Assembly: GCF_004795105.1 (NCBI RefSeq)
Contig: NZ_SSBL01000025.1
Span: forward strand, 30,978-94,977
Direction: 5' to 3'
DNA from: Streptomyces sp. A0642
GTDB taxonomy: Bacteria; Actinomycetota; Actinomycetes; Streptomycetales; Streptomycetaceae
DNA length: 64,000 nucleotides
The notes under the pieces were generated by a model. It saw only the letters and a program-made list of their open reading frames with translations. It had not been told where the DNA came from and made no database searches. A program made the translations under genes and the position numbers. Positions 25,497 to 33,916 of this stretch are shown here, piece by piece. The first letter of the stretch is position 1; the number at the start of each line of letters is the position of its first letter.

Positions 25497-25519
25497 ACCG
25501 GTTGAGCTCGTCAACCGGT
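25497..25519. promoter_or_regulatory. Perfect inverted repeat, candidate operator
   Basis: ACCGGTTGA (25497-25505) and TCAACCGGT (25511-25519) flank a GCTCG spacer. It lies between the divergent VOC and CGNR genes, about 30 bp upstream of the CGNR -10 box, where an activator or repressor could act on both. Confidence 0.55.
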
Positions 25520-25549
25520 CACCGTTACTGCATGCTCCCGCAATGGAGG

Positions 25550-25562
25550 TAACGTCGCAACC
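25550..25562 (+). promoter_or_regulatory. -10 box for a probable leaderless CGNR mRNA
   Basis: TAACGT (25550-25555) ends seven bases before ATG 25563. The only GGAGG lies upstream of the predicted transcription start. Confidence 0.5.
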
Positions 25563-26075
25563 ATGAATGAGAGGGATTCCGCGCCCGGCGGGCTCGCGCT
25601 GGTCGAAGCCCTGGTCAACACCCTGAACGTCGAGACCGGTGCGGACGCCCTCGACACGGCCGCCGGACGCGCCGCGCTCGACCTCGCCGAGCCGGACGTC
25701 CCGGCCGCCCGCGTCCTCCGCGAGGCCCTGCGCGCCGCCTGCCTCGCCCATGCCGGCCACCACCCGTCCGATGCCGCCCCGGTGTCCGTGCTCGACCGGC
25801 TCCTCGCCGGCGCGCCGCTGCGCGTCACGGTGGACGAGGAGGGCGCGGCTTCGCTGCGCCCCGTCGAGGAGCCGCCCGGGCTGACCGCCCGGGTCGCCGC
25901 GGCCGTCGCCGCCGCGTCGGCCGACGGCGCCTGGGCCCGGCTCAAGGCGTGCGAGGCGGCGGACTGCCGCTGGGTGTACTACGACCGCAGCCCGGGGGGA
26001 CGCCGCCGGTGGTGCTCCATGTCGGTGTGCGGGGCCCGGGCGAAGATGCGCACGTACCGCGCGAAACGCGACTGA
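25563..26075 (+). CDS. ABATE/CGNR zinc-finger family protein
   Basis: A 170-residue protein. The N-terminal part (about 1-115) is the ABATE-like helical region, starting ALVEALVNTLNVETGAD. The C-terminal finger has CEAADCRWVYYDRSP and RRWCSMSVCGARAKMRTY. The name-giving CGNR is here CGAR, while the four cysteines are kept. Family members are presumed transcription regulators of stress or detoxification genes, without strong experimental support. The nearby inverted repeat could be its own binding site. Confidence 0.8.
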   Translation: MNERDSAPGGLALVEALVNTLNVETGADALDTAAGRAALDLAEPDVPAARVLREALRAACLAHAGHHPSDAAPVSVLDRLLAGAPLRVTVDEEGAASLRPVEEPPGLTARVAAAVAAASADGAWARLKACEAADCRWVYYDRSPGGRRRWCSMSVCGARAKMRTYRAKRD

Positions 26076-26091
26076 GGGGCGGGCTCCCGGC

Positions 26092-27435
26092 TCAGGCCTT
26101 CGGCCGTCCCATCGCCCGGTACGTCCAGCCGGCCTCGCGCCACACCGCCGGGTCCAGGGCGTTGCGCCCGTCCAGGATGATGCGGCGGCCGGCGACCTGG
26201 CCCAGCGCCTCCGGGTCCAGCTCGCGGAACTCGCGCCACTCGGTGAGGTGGAGCACGGCATCCGCGCCGCGCACGGCGTCGAGAGCGGTGTCGGCGTAGC
26301 CGAGGGTGGGGAAGAGCCGCCGGGCGTTGTCCATGCCCTTCGGGTCGAACACCGTGACCTGGGCGCCCTGGAGGTGGATCTGCCCGGCGACGTTCAGCGC
26401 CGGTGAGTCGCGTACGTCGTCCGAGTCCGGCTTGAACGTCGCGCCCAGCACGGCGACCCGCTTGCCGAGGAAGGAGTCGCCGCCGACGGCCTCCCGGGCC
26501 AGTTCCACCATGTGGCCGCGCCGGCGCATGTTGATGGAGTCGACCTCACGGAGGAAGGTCAGCGCCTGGTCGGCACCCAGCTCGCCGGCGCGCGCCATGA
26601 AGGCGCGGATGTCCTTGGGGAGGCAGCCGCCGCCGAAGCCGATCCCGGCCCGCAGGAACTTCTTCCCGATGCGCTCGTCGTGGCCGATCGCCTCGGCGAG
26701 CTTCACCACGTCGCCGTCGGCGGCCTCGCAGACCTCCGCCATGGCGTTGATGAACGAGATCTTGGTGGCGAGGAAGGAGTTGGCGGAGGTCTTCACCAGT
26801 TCGGCGGTCGGGAAGTCCGTCACCACGAAGGGGGAGCCCTCCGCGACCGGTCCGGCGTACACCTCGCGCAGCGTCTTCTCGGCGCGCTCGCTCTCCACGC
26901 CGACGACGATCCGGTCCGGGTGCAGGGTGTCGTTGACGGCGAAGCCCTCGCGCAGGAACTCCGGGTTCCAGGCCAGCTCGGCGCCCTCGCCCACGGGGGC
27001 GAGCTCGACGAGCCGCGCCGCGAGCCGGGCAGCGGAGCCGACCGGCACGGTGGACTTGCCGACGACCAGCGCGGGCCGCGTCAGGAGGGGGGCGAGCGAA
27101 TCGAAGGCGCTCTCCACGTAACTCATGTCGCACGCGTATTCGCCGTGCTTCTGCGGCGTATTGGTGCAGACGAAATGAACATCGCCGAATTCCGCCACCT
27201 CTTCCCACGAGGTGGTGAACCGCAGCCGCCCGGTGGATCCGTCGATGCCCGCGACATGCTTCTTCAGGATCTCTTCCAGCCCCGGCTCGTACATCGGGAC
27301 CCGGCCGGCGGAGAGCATCTCGATCTTCTCGGGCACGACGTCGAGGCCCAGGACCTCGAAGCCCAGTTCCGCCATGGCCGCGGCGTGGGTGGCGCCGAGG
27401 TAGCCGGTGCCGATCACAGTGATCCTGAGGGCCAT
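26092..27435 (-). CDS. UDP-glucose/GDP-mannose dehydrogenase family protein, probable UDP-glucose 6-dehydrogenase
   Basis: A 447-residue NAD-dependent dehydrogenase that oxidises a sugar nucleotide C6 alcohol to an acid. The NAD motif is ITVIGTGYLGATHAAAMAELG. The central domain contains FLREGFAVNDTLHPDR, and the catalytic cysteine is in GFGGGCLPKD. The C-terminal domain has GATFKPDSDDVRDSPAL. ATG 27435 gives the NAD motif right at the N-terminus; the upstream 30 residues are unlikely. UDP-glucuronate for wall polysaccharides is the likely product. GDP-mannose cannot be excluded because a GDP-mannose pathway is encoded nearby. Confidence 0.88.
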   Translation of the reverse strand: MALRITVIGTGYLGATHAAAMAELGFEVLGLDVVPEKIEMLSAGRVPMYEPGLEEILKKHVAGIDGSTGRLRFTTSWEEVAEFGDVHFVCTNTPQKHGEYACDMSYVESAFDSLAPLLTRPALVVGKSTVPVGSAARLAARLVELAPVGEGAELAWNPEFLREGFAVNDTLHPDRIVVGVESERAEKTLREVYAGPVAEGSPFVVTDFPTAELVKTSANSFLATKISFINAMAEVCEAADGDVVKLAEAIGHDERIGKKFLRAGIGFGGGCLPKDIRAFMARAGELGADQALTFLREVDSINMRRRGHMVELAREAVGGDSFLGKRVAVLGATFKPDSDDVRDSPALNVAGQIHLQGAQVTVFDPKGMDNARRLFPTLGYADTALDAVRGADAVLHLTEWREFRELDPEALGQVAGRRIILDGRNALDPAVWREAGWTYRAMGRPKA

Positions 27436-27576
27436 GTAGTGCTCCTGTGAGGTGCGGACAGACGTGCGGTGAACGAGCATAGTCCTGCCTTTGAAACGTC
27501 CCATTCCGGCTGTCGCGAAGCTCACGGCCCCAGCACGTATGCCTACGCCGGGGGAGACGCCTAAAATTGGGTTACT

Positions 27577-27600
27577 TAACGGTAGTTAGCATCTTGGGGA
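27577..27600 (+). promoter_or_regulatory. AT-rich promoter/dyad before acyl-CoA dehydrogenase
   Basis: TAGCAT (27587-27592) ends eight bases before GTG 27601, suggesting a leaderless mRNA. TAAC-GGTA-GTTA (27577-27588) overlaps this box, as a repressor site would. The surrounding 35 bp is unusually AT-rich for this genome. Confidence 0.45.
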
Positions 27601-28767
27601 GTGAGCGTCTTGGCGGGTTCGACCGATTTCGACCTGTACCGTCCGGCCGAGGAGCACGACATGCTCCGTGAGACGGTGCGCGCGCTCGCCGAGGCGAAGA
27701 TCGCCCCGCACGCGGCCGCGGTCGACGAGGAGGCCCGCTTCCCGCAGGAGGCGCTGGACGCCCTCACCGCCGCCGACCTGCACGCGGTCCACGTACCGGA
27801 GGAGTACGGCGGCGCGGGCGCCGACGCGCTCGCCACGGTCATCGTGATCGAGGAGGTCGCCCGTGCCTGCGTCTCCTCCTCCCTCATCCCCGCGGTGAAC
27901 AAGCTCGGCTCGCTCCCGGTGATCCTGTCCGGTTCCGAGGACCTGAAGAAGAAGTACCTCGGCCCGCTCGCCAAGGGCGACGCGATGTTCTCGTACGCGC
28001 TCTCCGAGCCGGACGCGGGCTCCGACGCCGCCGGCATGAAGACCCGGGCCGTGCGCGACGGCGACTTCTGGGTCCTCAACGGCGTGAAGCGCTGGATCAC
28101 GAACGCGGGCGTCTCCGAGTACTACACGGTCATGGCGGTCACCGACCCGACCAAGCGCTCCAAGGGCATCTCGGCCTTCGTCGTCGAGAAGTCGGACGAG
28201 GGCGTCTCCTTCGGCGCCCCGGAGAAGAAGCTGGGCATCAAGGGCTCCCCGACCCGCGAGGTCTACTTCGACAACGTCCGCATCCCCGCCGACCGCATGA
28301 TCGGCGAGGAGGGCACCGGCTTCGCCACCGCGATGAAGACCCTGGACCACACCCGCATCACGATCGCGGCCCAGGCGCTCGGCGTCGCCCAGGGCGCGCT
28401 GGACTACGCCAAGGGCTACGTCCAGGAGCGCAAGCAGTTCGGCAAGCCGATCGGCGACTTCCAGGGCGTCCAGTTCATGCTCGCCGACATGGCCATGAAG
28501 CTGGAAGCGGCCCGCCAGCTCACCTACTCGGCCGCCGCCAAGTCCGAGCGCCTCGACGCCGACCTCACCTTCTTCGGCGCCGCGGCCAAGTGCTTCGCCT
28601 CCGACGTCGCGATGGAGATCACCACGGACGCCGTCCAGCTGCTCGGCGGCTACGGCTACACGCGGGACTACCCGGTGGAGCGGATGATGCGCGACGCCAA
28701 GATCACCCAGATCTACGAGGGAACGAACCAGGTCCAGCGCATCGTGATGGCGCGCAACCTGCCGTAA
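27601..28767 (+). CDS. Acyl-CoA dehydrogenase
   Basis: A 388-residue flavoenzyme for alpha,beta-dehydrogenation of acyl-CoA. Signatures are FSYALSEPDAGSDAAGMKTRA (FAD/substrate loop), WILNG-like WVLNGVKRWITNAG, YVQERKQFGKPIGDFQ, and QLLGGYGYTRDYPVERMMRDAKI, followed by IYEGTNQVQRIV. The catalytic Glu is in the last motif, as in short/medium-chain enzymes. GTG 27601 fits the promoter; TTG 27610 is an alternative. It is monocistronic, so the substrate chain length cannot be deduced. Confidence 0.93.
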   Translation: MSVLAGSTDFDLYRPAEEHDMLRETVRALAEAKIAPHAAAVDEEARFPQEALDALTAADLHAVHVPEEYGGAGADALATVIVIEEVARACVSSSLIPAVNKLGSLPVILSGSEDLKKKYLGPLAKGDAMFSYALSEPDAGSDAAGMKTRAVRDGDFWVLNGVKRWITNAGVSEYYTVMAVTDPTKRSKGISAFVVEKSDEGVSFGAPEKKLGIKGSPTREVYFDNVRIPADRMIGEEGTGFATAMKTLDHTRITIAAQALGVAQGALDYAKGYVQERKQFGKPIGDFQGVQFMLADMAMKLEAARQLTYSAAAKSERLDADLTFFGAAAKCFASDVAMEITTDAVQLLGGYGYTRDYPVERMMRDAKITQIYEGTNQVQRIVMARNLP

Positions 28768-28829
28768 CGGCCGGCGGCTCCCGCGCCCCGCACCCGCGCA
28801 CGTCGGGGTGCGGGGCGCTGTCGTGGCCC

Positions 28830-29007
28830 TAGGGCGTGTTTTGAAAGTCCCGCCTGCCCCGCGACGCCTGGCACGCACGCTCGCCGCGTTGTGGAAATGC
28901 CCTAGTAGCTCCGCTACGAGACCATGTCCACGCCTTGCGATCGCACGCACCAGACGCCGCGGGGCCCGCCCTTCGGGCGGACGGCGCTACTGTCGAAACA
29001 CGCCCTA
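28830..29007. mobile_element. 178-bp MITE-like element with 15-bp terminal inverted repeats
   Basis: TAGGGCGTGTTTTGA (28830-28844) and TCGAAACACGCCCTA (28993-29007) are terminal inverted repeats with one mismatch. If the TA at each end is the target duplication, the ends read GGGCGTGTTT, similar to IS5-family insertion sequences of streptomycetes. Internal small hairpins occur (GTAGCTCCGCTAC, CGCCCTTCGGGCG) and there is no transposase ORF. The right end supplies the TAG stop of the neighbouring AlkD-like gene. Confidence 0.65.
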
Positions 29008-29676
29008 ACCGCCCTGCTGCCGGCGCACGATCTCGGTGATCCATACGGGCGCGTACGGCGACGTGCAGCCTGGGGGCGTCGGGTAGTCCTTGAGCACCTC
29101 CAGGCGCTCGCCGATGGCGAGGGCACGGGCGCGGTGCCCGGGGTGCGTGATCCCGATCTGCGCCAGGCAGTGGTTCATCGCCCACTGCAGGCGGTCCGGG
29201 GCGTCCTTCATCTCCGCCTCGATGACGTCGAGCAGTCCCGCGAGGTCGAGGCCCTCGGGCTTCTTCGCCACGCGCTCGGTGGTCAGCGCCCAGCCGGCCG
29301 CGGCGACCACCGGGTCCGGATCGGCGGACCAGGCGAGGCGCAGCTCTTCGGCGTGCGGGCTCTTCTTCACCACGTAGTTCACGAGCCAGTCGTGCACCTT
29401 GGGCGCGCGCGCCTCGCGCACCATGGCGTCCAACTCCTCCCGCCCGAACGCCTTCGGACGGCAGATCAGGATCGCCAGCAGCCGTGCCGCGGTGTCGTCC
29501 GTCGCCCAGAGCTCGCCGGCGAGCTCCTGCTGGGTCTTCAGCCGCTTCGCGATCGCCCGCAGCTTGCCGAGGTTCACACCGTGGTCGTCGCCGTGTCTCG
29601 CGTTGACCGCGCGTGCCTTCGGGTCGTCGAGCGAGGCGAGCTCGGCCATCACCGCGTCCACTGTCGTCCCGGCCAC
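29005..29676 (-). CDS. DNA alkylation repair (AlkD-like HEAT-repeat) protein
   Basis: A 223-residue all-helical protein with ALK/HEAT repeats: VNLGKLRAIAKRLKTQQELA, then LAILICRPKAFGREELDAMV, WLVNYVVKKSPHAEELRLAW and LQWAMNHCLAQIGI. AlkD proteins excise positively charged 3- and 7-alkylpurines without base flipping. The conserved Trp/Asp/Arg trio of AlkD cannot be confirmed by eye here. The stop codon TAG lies inside the terminal repeat of the adjacent MITE-like element, so the original C-terminus may have been slightly altered. Confidence 0.75.
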   Translation of the reverse strand: MAGTTVDAVMAELASLDDPKARAVNARHGDDHGVNLGKLRAIAKRLKTQQELAGELWATDDTAARLLAILICRPKAFGREELDAMVREARAPKVHDWLVNYVVKKSPHAEELRLAWSADPDPVVAAAGWALTTERVAKKPEGLDLAGLLDVIEAEMKDAPDRLQWAMNHCLAQIGITHPGHRARALAIGERLEVLKDYPTPPGCTSPYAPVWITEIVRRQQGG

Positions 29677-29872
29677 CGGAACCTCCCGTTCCTCGCGTAC
29701 GGCCCGAGCCTACGACGGCTGCCGGAGGCCCGGCCCGCTGAACTGCGCCGGGCGCGAGCGCGGCAGACCGTACGGTGTGATCGCCCTGCGCGGGCCCCGG
29801 CGGTCCGCCGCTGGATGTTCGCCGTGTATGAGGGCTCCCTCGTCGCGAACCCGATCGAAGGACTGACCACCC

Positions 29873-30310
29873 ATGGGGAAGAGCACCGCAGTACGCCACA
29901 CGAAGAGGTACTACCTCGCCTACGGGGCGGTCGGTGAAGCGGCCCTGGGCGCCGCGTTGTGGATATGGACCGTCAGCAGTGGCGCGAGGCGTGAGGAGGA
30001 CTTCGGACCCGGCGTTCCCGGTGCGTCGTGGGGGACGCTCCTGGTGGCGGCGATCGTGATCGCCGCGGTGGCAGGCGGAATCATCGTGCTCCAGCGCGGC
30101 GTCCCGCGAGGCGTGCGCTGGGCGGTGACCCTCACCGCAGCGATGTCCGCGGGGGCGCTGGGCCCGATCGCCCTGCTGCTCATGGTGCGGCCGTCGACGG
30201 CCGGCGCCCTGGTGGCGGTGGGCATCCTCGGGATGGGCGTCTGTGGGGCAGGGGTGGTGCGCGCGCCGTTGCCTCGGGAGCCCGGAACCCGCGCCGGCCG
30301 GTCCGCCTGA
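29873..30310 (+). CDS. Hypothetical four-helix membrane protein
   Basis: A 145-residue protein that I do not recognise. Predicted helices are near residues 14-34 (AYGAVGEAALGAALWIW), 52-74, 83-104 and 106-128 (AGALVAVGILGMGVCGAGVV), with basic ends. A weak GAAGGA lies upstream of ATG 29873. It has no close operon partner: the next gene starts 281 bp later. The codon pattern is typical of the genome, which supports it being real. Confidence 0.5.
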   Translation: MGKSTAVRHTKRYYLAYGAVGEAALGAALWIWTVSSGARREEDFGPGVPGASWGTLLVAAIVIAAVAGGIIVLQRGVPRGVRWAVTLTAAMSAGALGPIALLLMVRPSTAGALVAVGILGMGVCGAGVVRAPLPREPGTRAGRSA

Positions 30311-30591
30311 CGGCGAACGCCCGGTCGGGGGCCCGCCGGCCGAACCGGCCGGCGCGAGGGCAACGGAGGCGCGGGCGCCCTCACCAGCCCTCACCGGTGC
30401 GGACCCGCCCGCCGCAGGGTGCCCGTCAGGGCGGGCGCGGACGGGACGCGAACACCCCGGTGTGTGCTGTCGCCGTGGCGGCCGCACTGTTCGCCGCCTC
30501 GGTGTGCGTCTGAACAACAGGGTGACGGGCGGCGTGAACGACGCACGCCCGGGCGGGAGCGGCCCGGTCCCGTGGCGTACCTTCCCTCTCC
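30311..30591. other. Intergenic region without assigned gene
   Basis: A 281-bp gap between the membrane-protein gene and the methyltransferase operon. Apart from the TACCTT box at its end, no dyad, repeat or credible ORF was found. It has the high GC content and Arg/Gly-rich translations of ordinary spacer. Confidence 0.5.
30578..30591 (+). promoter_or_regulatory. -10 box before small hypothetical gene
   Basis: TACCTT (30578-30583) ends eight bases before ATG 30592, with no purine-rich site between. A leaderless or nearly leaderless mRNA is expected. Confidence 0.45.
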
Positions 30592-31068
30592 ATGACGGAT
30601 ATCGACACGCTCACCGTCCTGTTCCAGGCGCTGGGGGCCGACGACGCATCGGGCTGGGCCGAGTCGGAGGCCGAGGAGGACATCCCTCAGCTGGCCCGCT
30701 TCAGGTTCCTGCGCATGGCGTGGCAGGACATCGACGCGTGGAGCTCGGCGGCTCCGGCATGGGTCGAGGCCTACCGGGAGGGGGGTCCGGCGAGCGCGGC
30801 CGTCGAACGGGCGTTGCGGCTGGGGATGACGCCCGGCGAGCTGGGCGAGATCGCCCGGGAGGTCGCGAGGGAGACCGCGTTCGGGCTCCTCTGCGGGCTG
30901 GCCGATCCCGGGGACGGCGATCTGCCGCCCGAGACCGTGGCGCGGTTGCCCGGCTGGCGTCTGGCCGAACTGTCGCCGGAGGGGGAGCCGACGGGGCGGA
31001 TCCTGGGCGCGCTCCACGAGGACCTGGACGAGGTGGAGCCGCAAGGCCCGTCGGGAGGAGCCCGGTGA
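30592..31068 (+). CDS. Hypothetical protein coupled to methyltransferase
   Basis: A 158-residue acidic, soluble, probably helical protein, not recognised. It starts MTDIDTLTVLFQALGADDASG, contains the charged AEEDIPQLARFRFLRMAWQDIDAW and ends with a short tail. There is no signal peptide, cofactor motif or cysteine pair of note. Its stop overlaps the GTG of the methyltransferase gene, so the two products are probably made together. It might be a partner or regulator of that enzyme; this is inference from coupling only. Confidence 0.6.
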   Translation: MTDIDTLTVLFQALGADDASGWAESEAEEDIPQLARFRFLRMAWQDIDAWSSAAPAWVEAYREGGPASAAVERALRLGMTPGELGEIAREVARETAFGLLCGLADPGDGDLPPETVARLPGWRLAELSPEGEPTGRILGALHEDLDEVEPQGPSGGAR

Positions 31069-31871
31069 CCGCGTTCGACGTGAGTGAGCGGCGGATCTGG
31101 GACGGCCGCGCCGGGAGCTACGCCCGCACCTTCGCCCGCCTCTGCGCCCATACGGTCCCCGCTCTGCTGGACGCCGCGTCCACCGCCGCGGGGACGCGCC
31201 TGCTCGACGTGGGGTGCGGCAGCGGCAGCGTGACGGTGGCCGCCGCCGGACGCGGTGCCCTCGTACGGGCCGTGGACGCCGAACCCGGCATGGTCGCGGC
31301 CACCCGGCGGGCGGCGCCCGGAGTCGACGTGCGCATCGGCGCGCTGCCCCAGCTGCCCTACCAGGACGGCGAGTTCGACGCCGTCGTGGCGAACTTCGTG
31401 CTCAACCACGTCGGCCGGCCGCTGGACGCGCTCGTCGAACTGCGCCGGGTCACCCGTCCCGGCGGCCGGATCGCCGTCACCATCTGGCAGGTGCCGGGGA
31501 GCCCGGGCCAGGCGTTGATCGGCCGGGCTGCCCAGGCCGCCGGGCTGGTCCGGCCGGACTGGCTGGCCGGGGTCGACGAGGAACACGACTTCCCGCGGAC
31601 CCCGGACGGGCTGGGAGCGCTGCTGTCGGCCGCCGGACTCGGGGACGTACGGAGTGAACGGGTGGACTGGGACCACCGGGCCCACGCCGAGGACTGGTGG
31701 GCGGGGCCCGCGGCCGGGGTCGCCGCGATCGGGCAGCTCGTCCACAGCCGCGGTCCGGAGGGCGTGGCCGCCGCCAAGCGGGAGTACGACCTGTTGTGCG
31801 GGGAGTTCGAGGGCGAGGACGGCCTGTTGGTGCTGCCGCACGCGGCGGTGCTGGCCCACGGGGCGGCGTAG
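31065..31871 (+). CDS. Class I SAM-dependent methyltransferase
   Basis: A 268-residue methyltransferase. Motif I is LLDVGCGSGSVTVAAAGRG, motif II has AVDAEPGMVAATRR, and VVANFVLNHVGRPLDALVEL followed by RVTRPGGRIAVTIW matches motifs III and IV of the UbiE/type-11 group. GTG 31065 overlaps the preceding stop and has GGAGGAG four bases upstream. The substrate is unknown, probably a small molecule. Confidence 0.85.
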   Translation: MTAFDVSERRIWDGRAGSYARTFARLCAHTVPALLDAASTAAGTRLLDVGCGSGSVTVAAAGRGALVRAVDAEPGMVAATRRAAPGVDVRIGALPQLPYQDGEFDAVVANFVLNHVGRPLDALVELRRVTRPGGRIAVTIWQVPGSPGQALIGRAAQAAGLVRPDWLAGVDEEHDFPRTPDGLGALLSAAGLGDVRSERVDWDHRAHAEDWWAGPAAGVAAIGQLVHSRGPEGVAAAKREYDLLCGEFEGEDGLLVLPHAAVLAHGAA

Positions 31872-31887
31872 ACGGACGGCCGGACAG

Positions 31888-31924
31888 CCCGGGGCCCGGA
31901 CGGTTCAGCCGTCCGGGCCCCGGG
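31888..31924. terminator. Bidirectional terminator
   Basis: A perfect 16-bp stem (31888-31903 with 31909-31924) and a TTCAG loop, between the convergent methyltransferase and LCP genes. Confidence 0.85.
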
Positions 31925-31936
31925 TGACGTCCGCGG

Positions 31937-33232
31937 TCAGCTGCCGGTGACCGTGACCTTCTCGTCGTTGTTGAGCTGCTCGACGAGCTGCTTGACCTTG
32001 GCCTTGTCCCAGACGAGGTTGTTGCCCGTGGAGCCGGAGATCGGCATGTTCAGCGACGCGCCGTCGCCGCCCGTGACGCCCTTCATCGCGAAGAACATCT
32101 GGCCCAGGTCCCAGAGCGACATGTCCTTGTCGACGATGAGGGTGTCCAGACCCGCGCCCATCGTCGGGTACAGCTTGAACGGGTTGATGATCGTCGACGG
32201 CGTCGCCGTCTGGCTCGCCAGCGCCGCGAGGAACTTCTGCTGGTTCTTCGTACGGTCCAGGTCGGAGGCGAAGGCGTGCCGGGTCCGGACGAAGGCGAGG
32301 GCCTGCTGGCCGTCGAGCGTCTGCTTCCCGGCCTGGAAGTCGGCGCCGGAGTACTTGTCCTTGAACGCCTTGGGGATGTCCAGCTCCACGCCGCCGATGG
32401 CGTCCACGATCTTGGCGAAGCCGCCGAAGCCGATCTCGACGTAGTGGTCGATGTGCAGCCCGGTGTTGAACTCGACGGTGCGGACGAGGAGCTCGGGGCC
32501 GTCCTCGGCGTACGCGGCGTTCAGCTTCGTCGTACGGCCCTTGCCCTCGTACCTCTTGCCGGACTCGGAGCCGACGAACGAGGGGATCTCGACGTTCGAG
32601 TCACGGGGCAGCGAGACCAGCGTCGGGCCGTTGGAGCCGTCGTGCAGGATCATCATCGAGTCGGTCCGCTTGCCCTCGGCGGAACCGGTGTGGAGCCTCT
32701 TCTTGTCCTCGGACGTCATGCCCGCGCGGCTGTCGGAGCCGACGATCAGGTAGTTCGTGCCGTCGCCCGCCTTCGGACGCTCGATGACCTTCGAGAGATC
32801 GACCTCGCGCTTCAGCTTGGAGTCGGCCCAGAAGTACGTGCCCACGGAGACGGCGAGCACCACGACCACGAGGGCCAGCGCGCCGATCTTGATCCGGCGG
32901 CGCCAGTCGGGCGCTGCCGTCGGGCGGCCCTGGACGTATCCGCCGTCGCCGGGCCCGCCGCCGTATCCGCCACCGCCGCGACCGCCCTGGCCACCGCCGT
33001 AGACCTGCCCCGTGTTGTAGCCGCTGTCGTACTCGGGGGCGTCGCCGTAGCCGCCGGGCTGCTGCGGCACCTGCGGCGGCCTCGCCGGCGCGGGGCGCTG
33101 CTGGGGCGGGGCGGGGCGGCGCTGGACGTGCGGCATCGAGCGGGCGCTCTCGGGCCGGTCGCTCCCGCTGCCCTGCCCGTAGCGGTTTCCGCTGCGGTTG
33201 TCGTCGGTCCAGCCCTCGGGCCAATCGTTCAT
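31937..33232 (-). CDS. LytR-CpsA-Psr (LCP) family glycopolymer ligase, copy 1
   Basis: A 431-residue type II membrane protein from ATG 33232 (MNDWPEGW). The cytoplasmic N-terminus (about 110 residues) is Pro/Gln/Gly/Tyr-rich. One TM helix follows (GALALVVVVLAVSVGTYF), then the extracytoplasmic LCP domain: NYLIVGSDSRAG, DSMMILHDGSNGPTLVSLPRD, KLNAAYAEDGPELLVRTVE, HYVEIGFGGFAKIVDAIGG and LAFVRTRHAFASDLDR. LCP enzymes move lipid-linked glycopolymers onto peptidoglycan. There is no C-terminal LytR_C domain. It is one of five LCP genes within 10 kb. Confidence 0.92.
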   Translation of the reverse strand: MNDWPEGWTDDNRSGNRYGQGSGSDRPESARSMPHVQRRPAPPQQRPAPARPPQVPQQPGGYGDAPEYDSGYNTGQVYGGGQGGRGGGGYGGGPGDGGYVQGRPTAAPDWRRRIKIGALALVVVVLAVSVGTYFWADSKLKREVDLSKVIERPKAGDGTNYLIVGSDSRAGMTSEDKKRLHTGSAEGKRTDSMMILHDGSNGPTLVSLPRDSNVEIPSFVGSESGKRYEGKGRTTKLNAAYAEDGPELLVRTVEFNTGLHIDHYVEIGFGGFAKIVDAIGGVELDIPKAFKDKYSGADFQAGKQTLDGQQALAFVRTRHAFASDLDRTKNQQKFLAALASQTATPSTIINPFKLYPTMGAGLDTLIVDKDMSLWDLGQMFFAMKGVTGGDGASLNMPISGSTGNNLVWDKAKVKQLVEQLNNDEKVTVTGS

Positions 33233-33338
33233 GCGACCCAGTGTGCAGGTGTGGGCCACCGCTCTTACAGGGGGTGAGGGAAATCGGGCCAGGGCTGTTG
33301 CGAAGCTGATGCATTGCGACGGGCTCCCGGCCCCCGCA

Positions 33339-33351
33339 TAAGGTGGAGGGC
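33339..33351 (+). promoter_or_regulatory. -10 box before thioesterase gene
   Basis: TAAGGT (33339-33344) ends seven bases before ATG 33352. The GGAGGG between box and start would lie at or before +1, so it may not act as a ribosome site. Confidence 0.4.
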
Positions 33352-33900
33352 ATGACAGATCAGGCCCCGCGCCCGGAGGGCGACATTCCGGGCAAGCCGA
33401 CCGCGGCCTCCCGGACGACCCTCAGCCACATCATGACCGGCAGCGACACGAATCTGCTGGGTACGGTGCACGGCGGCGTGATCATGAAACTGGTCGACGA
33501 CGCGGCGGGCGCCGTGGCCGGACGGCACTCCGGCGGACCCGCGGTGACGGCCTCGATGGACGAAATGGTCTTCCTGGAGCCGGTCCGCGTCGGTGACCTT
33601 GTTCACGTCCGCGCCCAGGTGAACTGGACGGGCCGCTCCTCCATGGAGGTCGGCGTCCGGGTCATGGCCGAACGCTGGAACGAGTCGACCCCGGCCCAGC
33701 AGGTCGGCAGCGCGTACCTGGTGTTCGCGGCGGTCGACGCGGACGGCAGGCCGCGCCGGGTGCCGCCCGTGATCCCGGGGACGGAGCGCGACAACCGGCG
33801 CTACCAGGAGGCGCAGATCCGGCGCACCCACCGGCTGGCCCGGCGCCGCGCGATCAAGGAACTGCGCGAGAAGCGCGCCGCCGAGGGCATCGAGGACTGA
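33352..33900 (+). CDS. Hotdog-fold acyl-CoA thioesterase
   Basis: A 182-residue YciA/BACH-type thioesterase. The N-terminal part has TLSHIMTGSDTNLLGTVHGG, with VIMKLVDDAAGAVAGRH as the hotdog helix and the catalytic Asp in VDDAAG. DEMVFLEPVRVGDLVHVRAQ and GRSSMEVGVRVMAER follow. The last 40 residues are a charged helical extension. It hydrolyses acyl-CoA to free acid and CoA; chain length is not predictable. It lies between two opposite-strand LCP genes and is probably unrelated to them. Confidence 0.9.
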   Translation: MTDQAPRPEGDIPGKPTAASRTTLSHIMTGSDTNLLGTVHGGVIMKLVDDAAGAVAGRHSGGPAVTASMDEMVFLEPVRVGDLVHVRAQVNWTGRSSMEVGVRVMAERWNESTPAQQVGSAYLVFAAVDADGRPRRVPPVIPGTERDNRRYQEAQIRRTHRLARRRAIKELREKRAAEGIED

Positions 33901-33916
33901 GGGCCCGGCCGGACGG

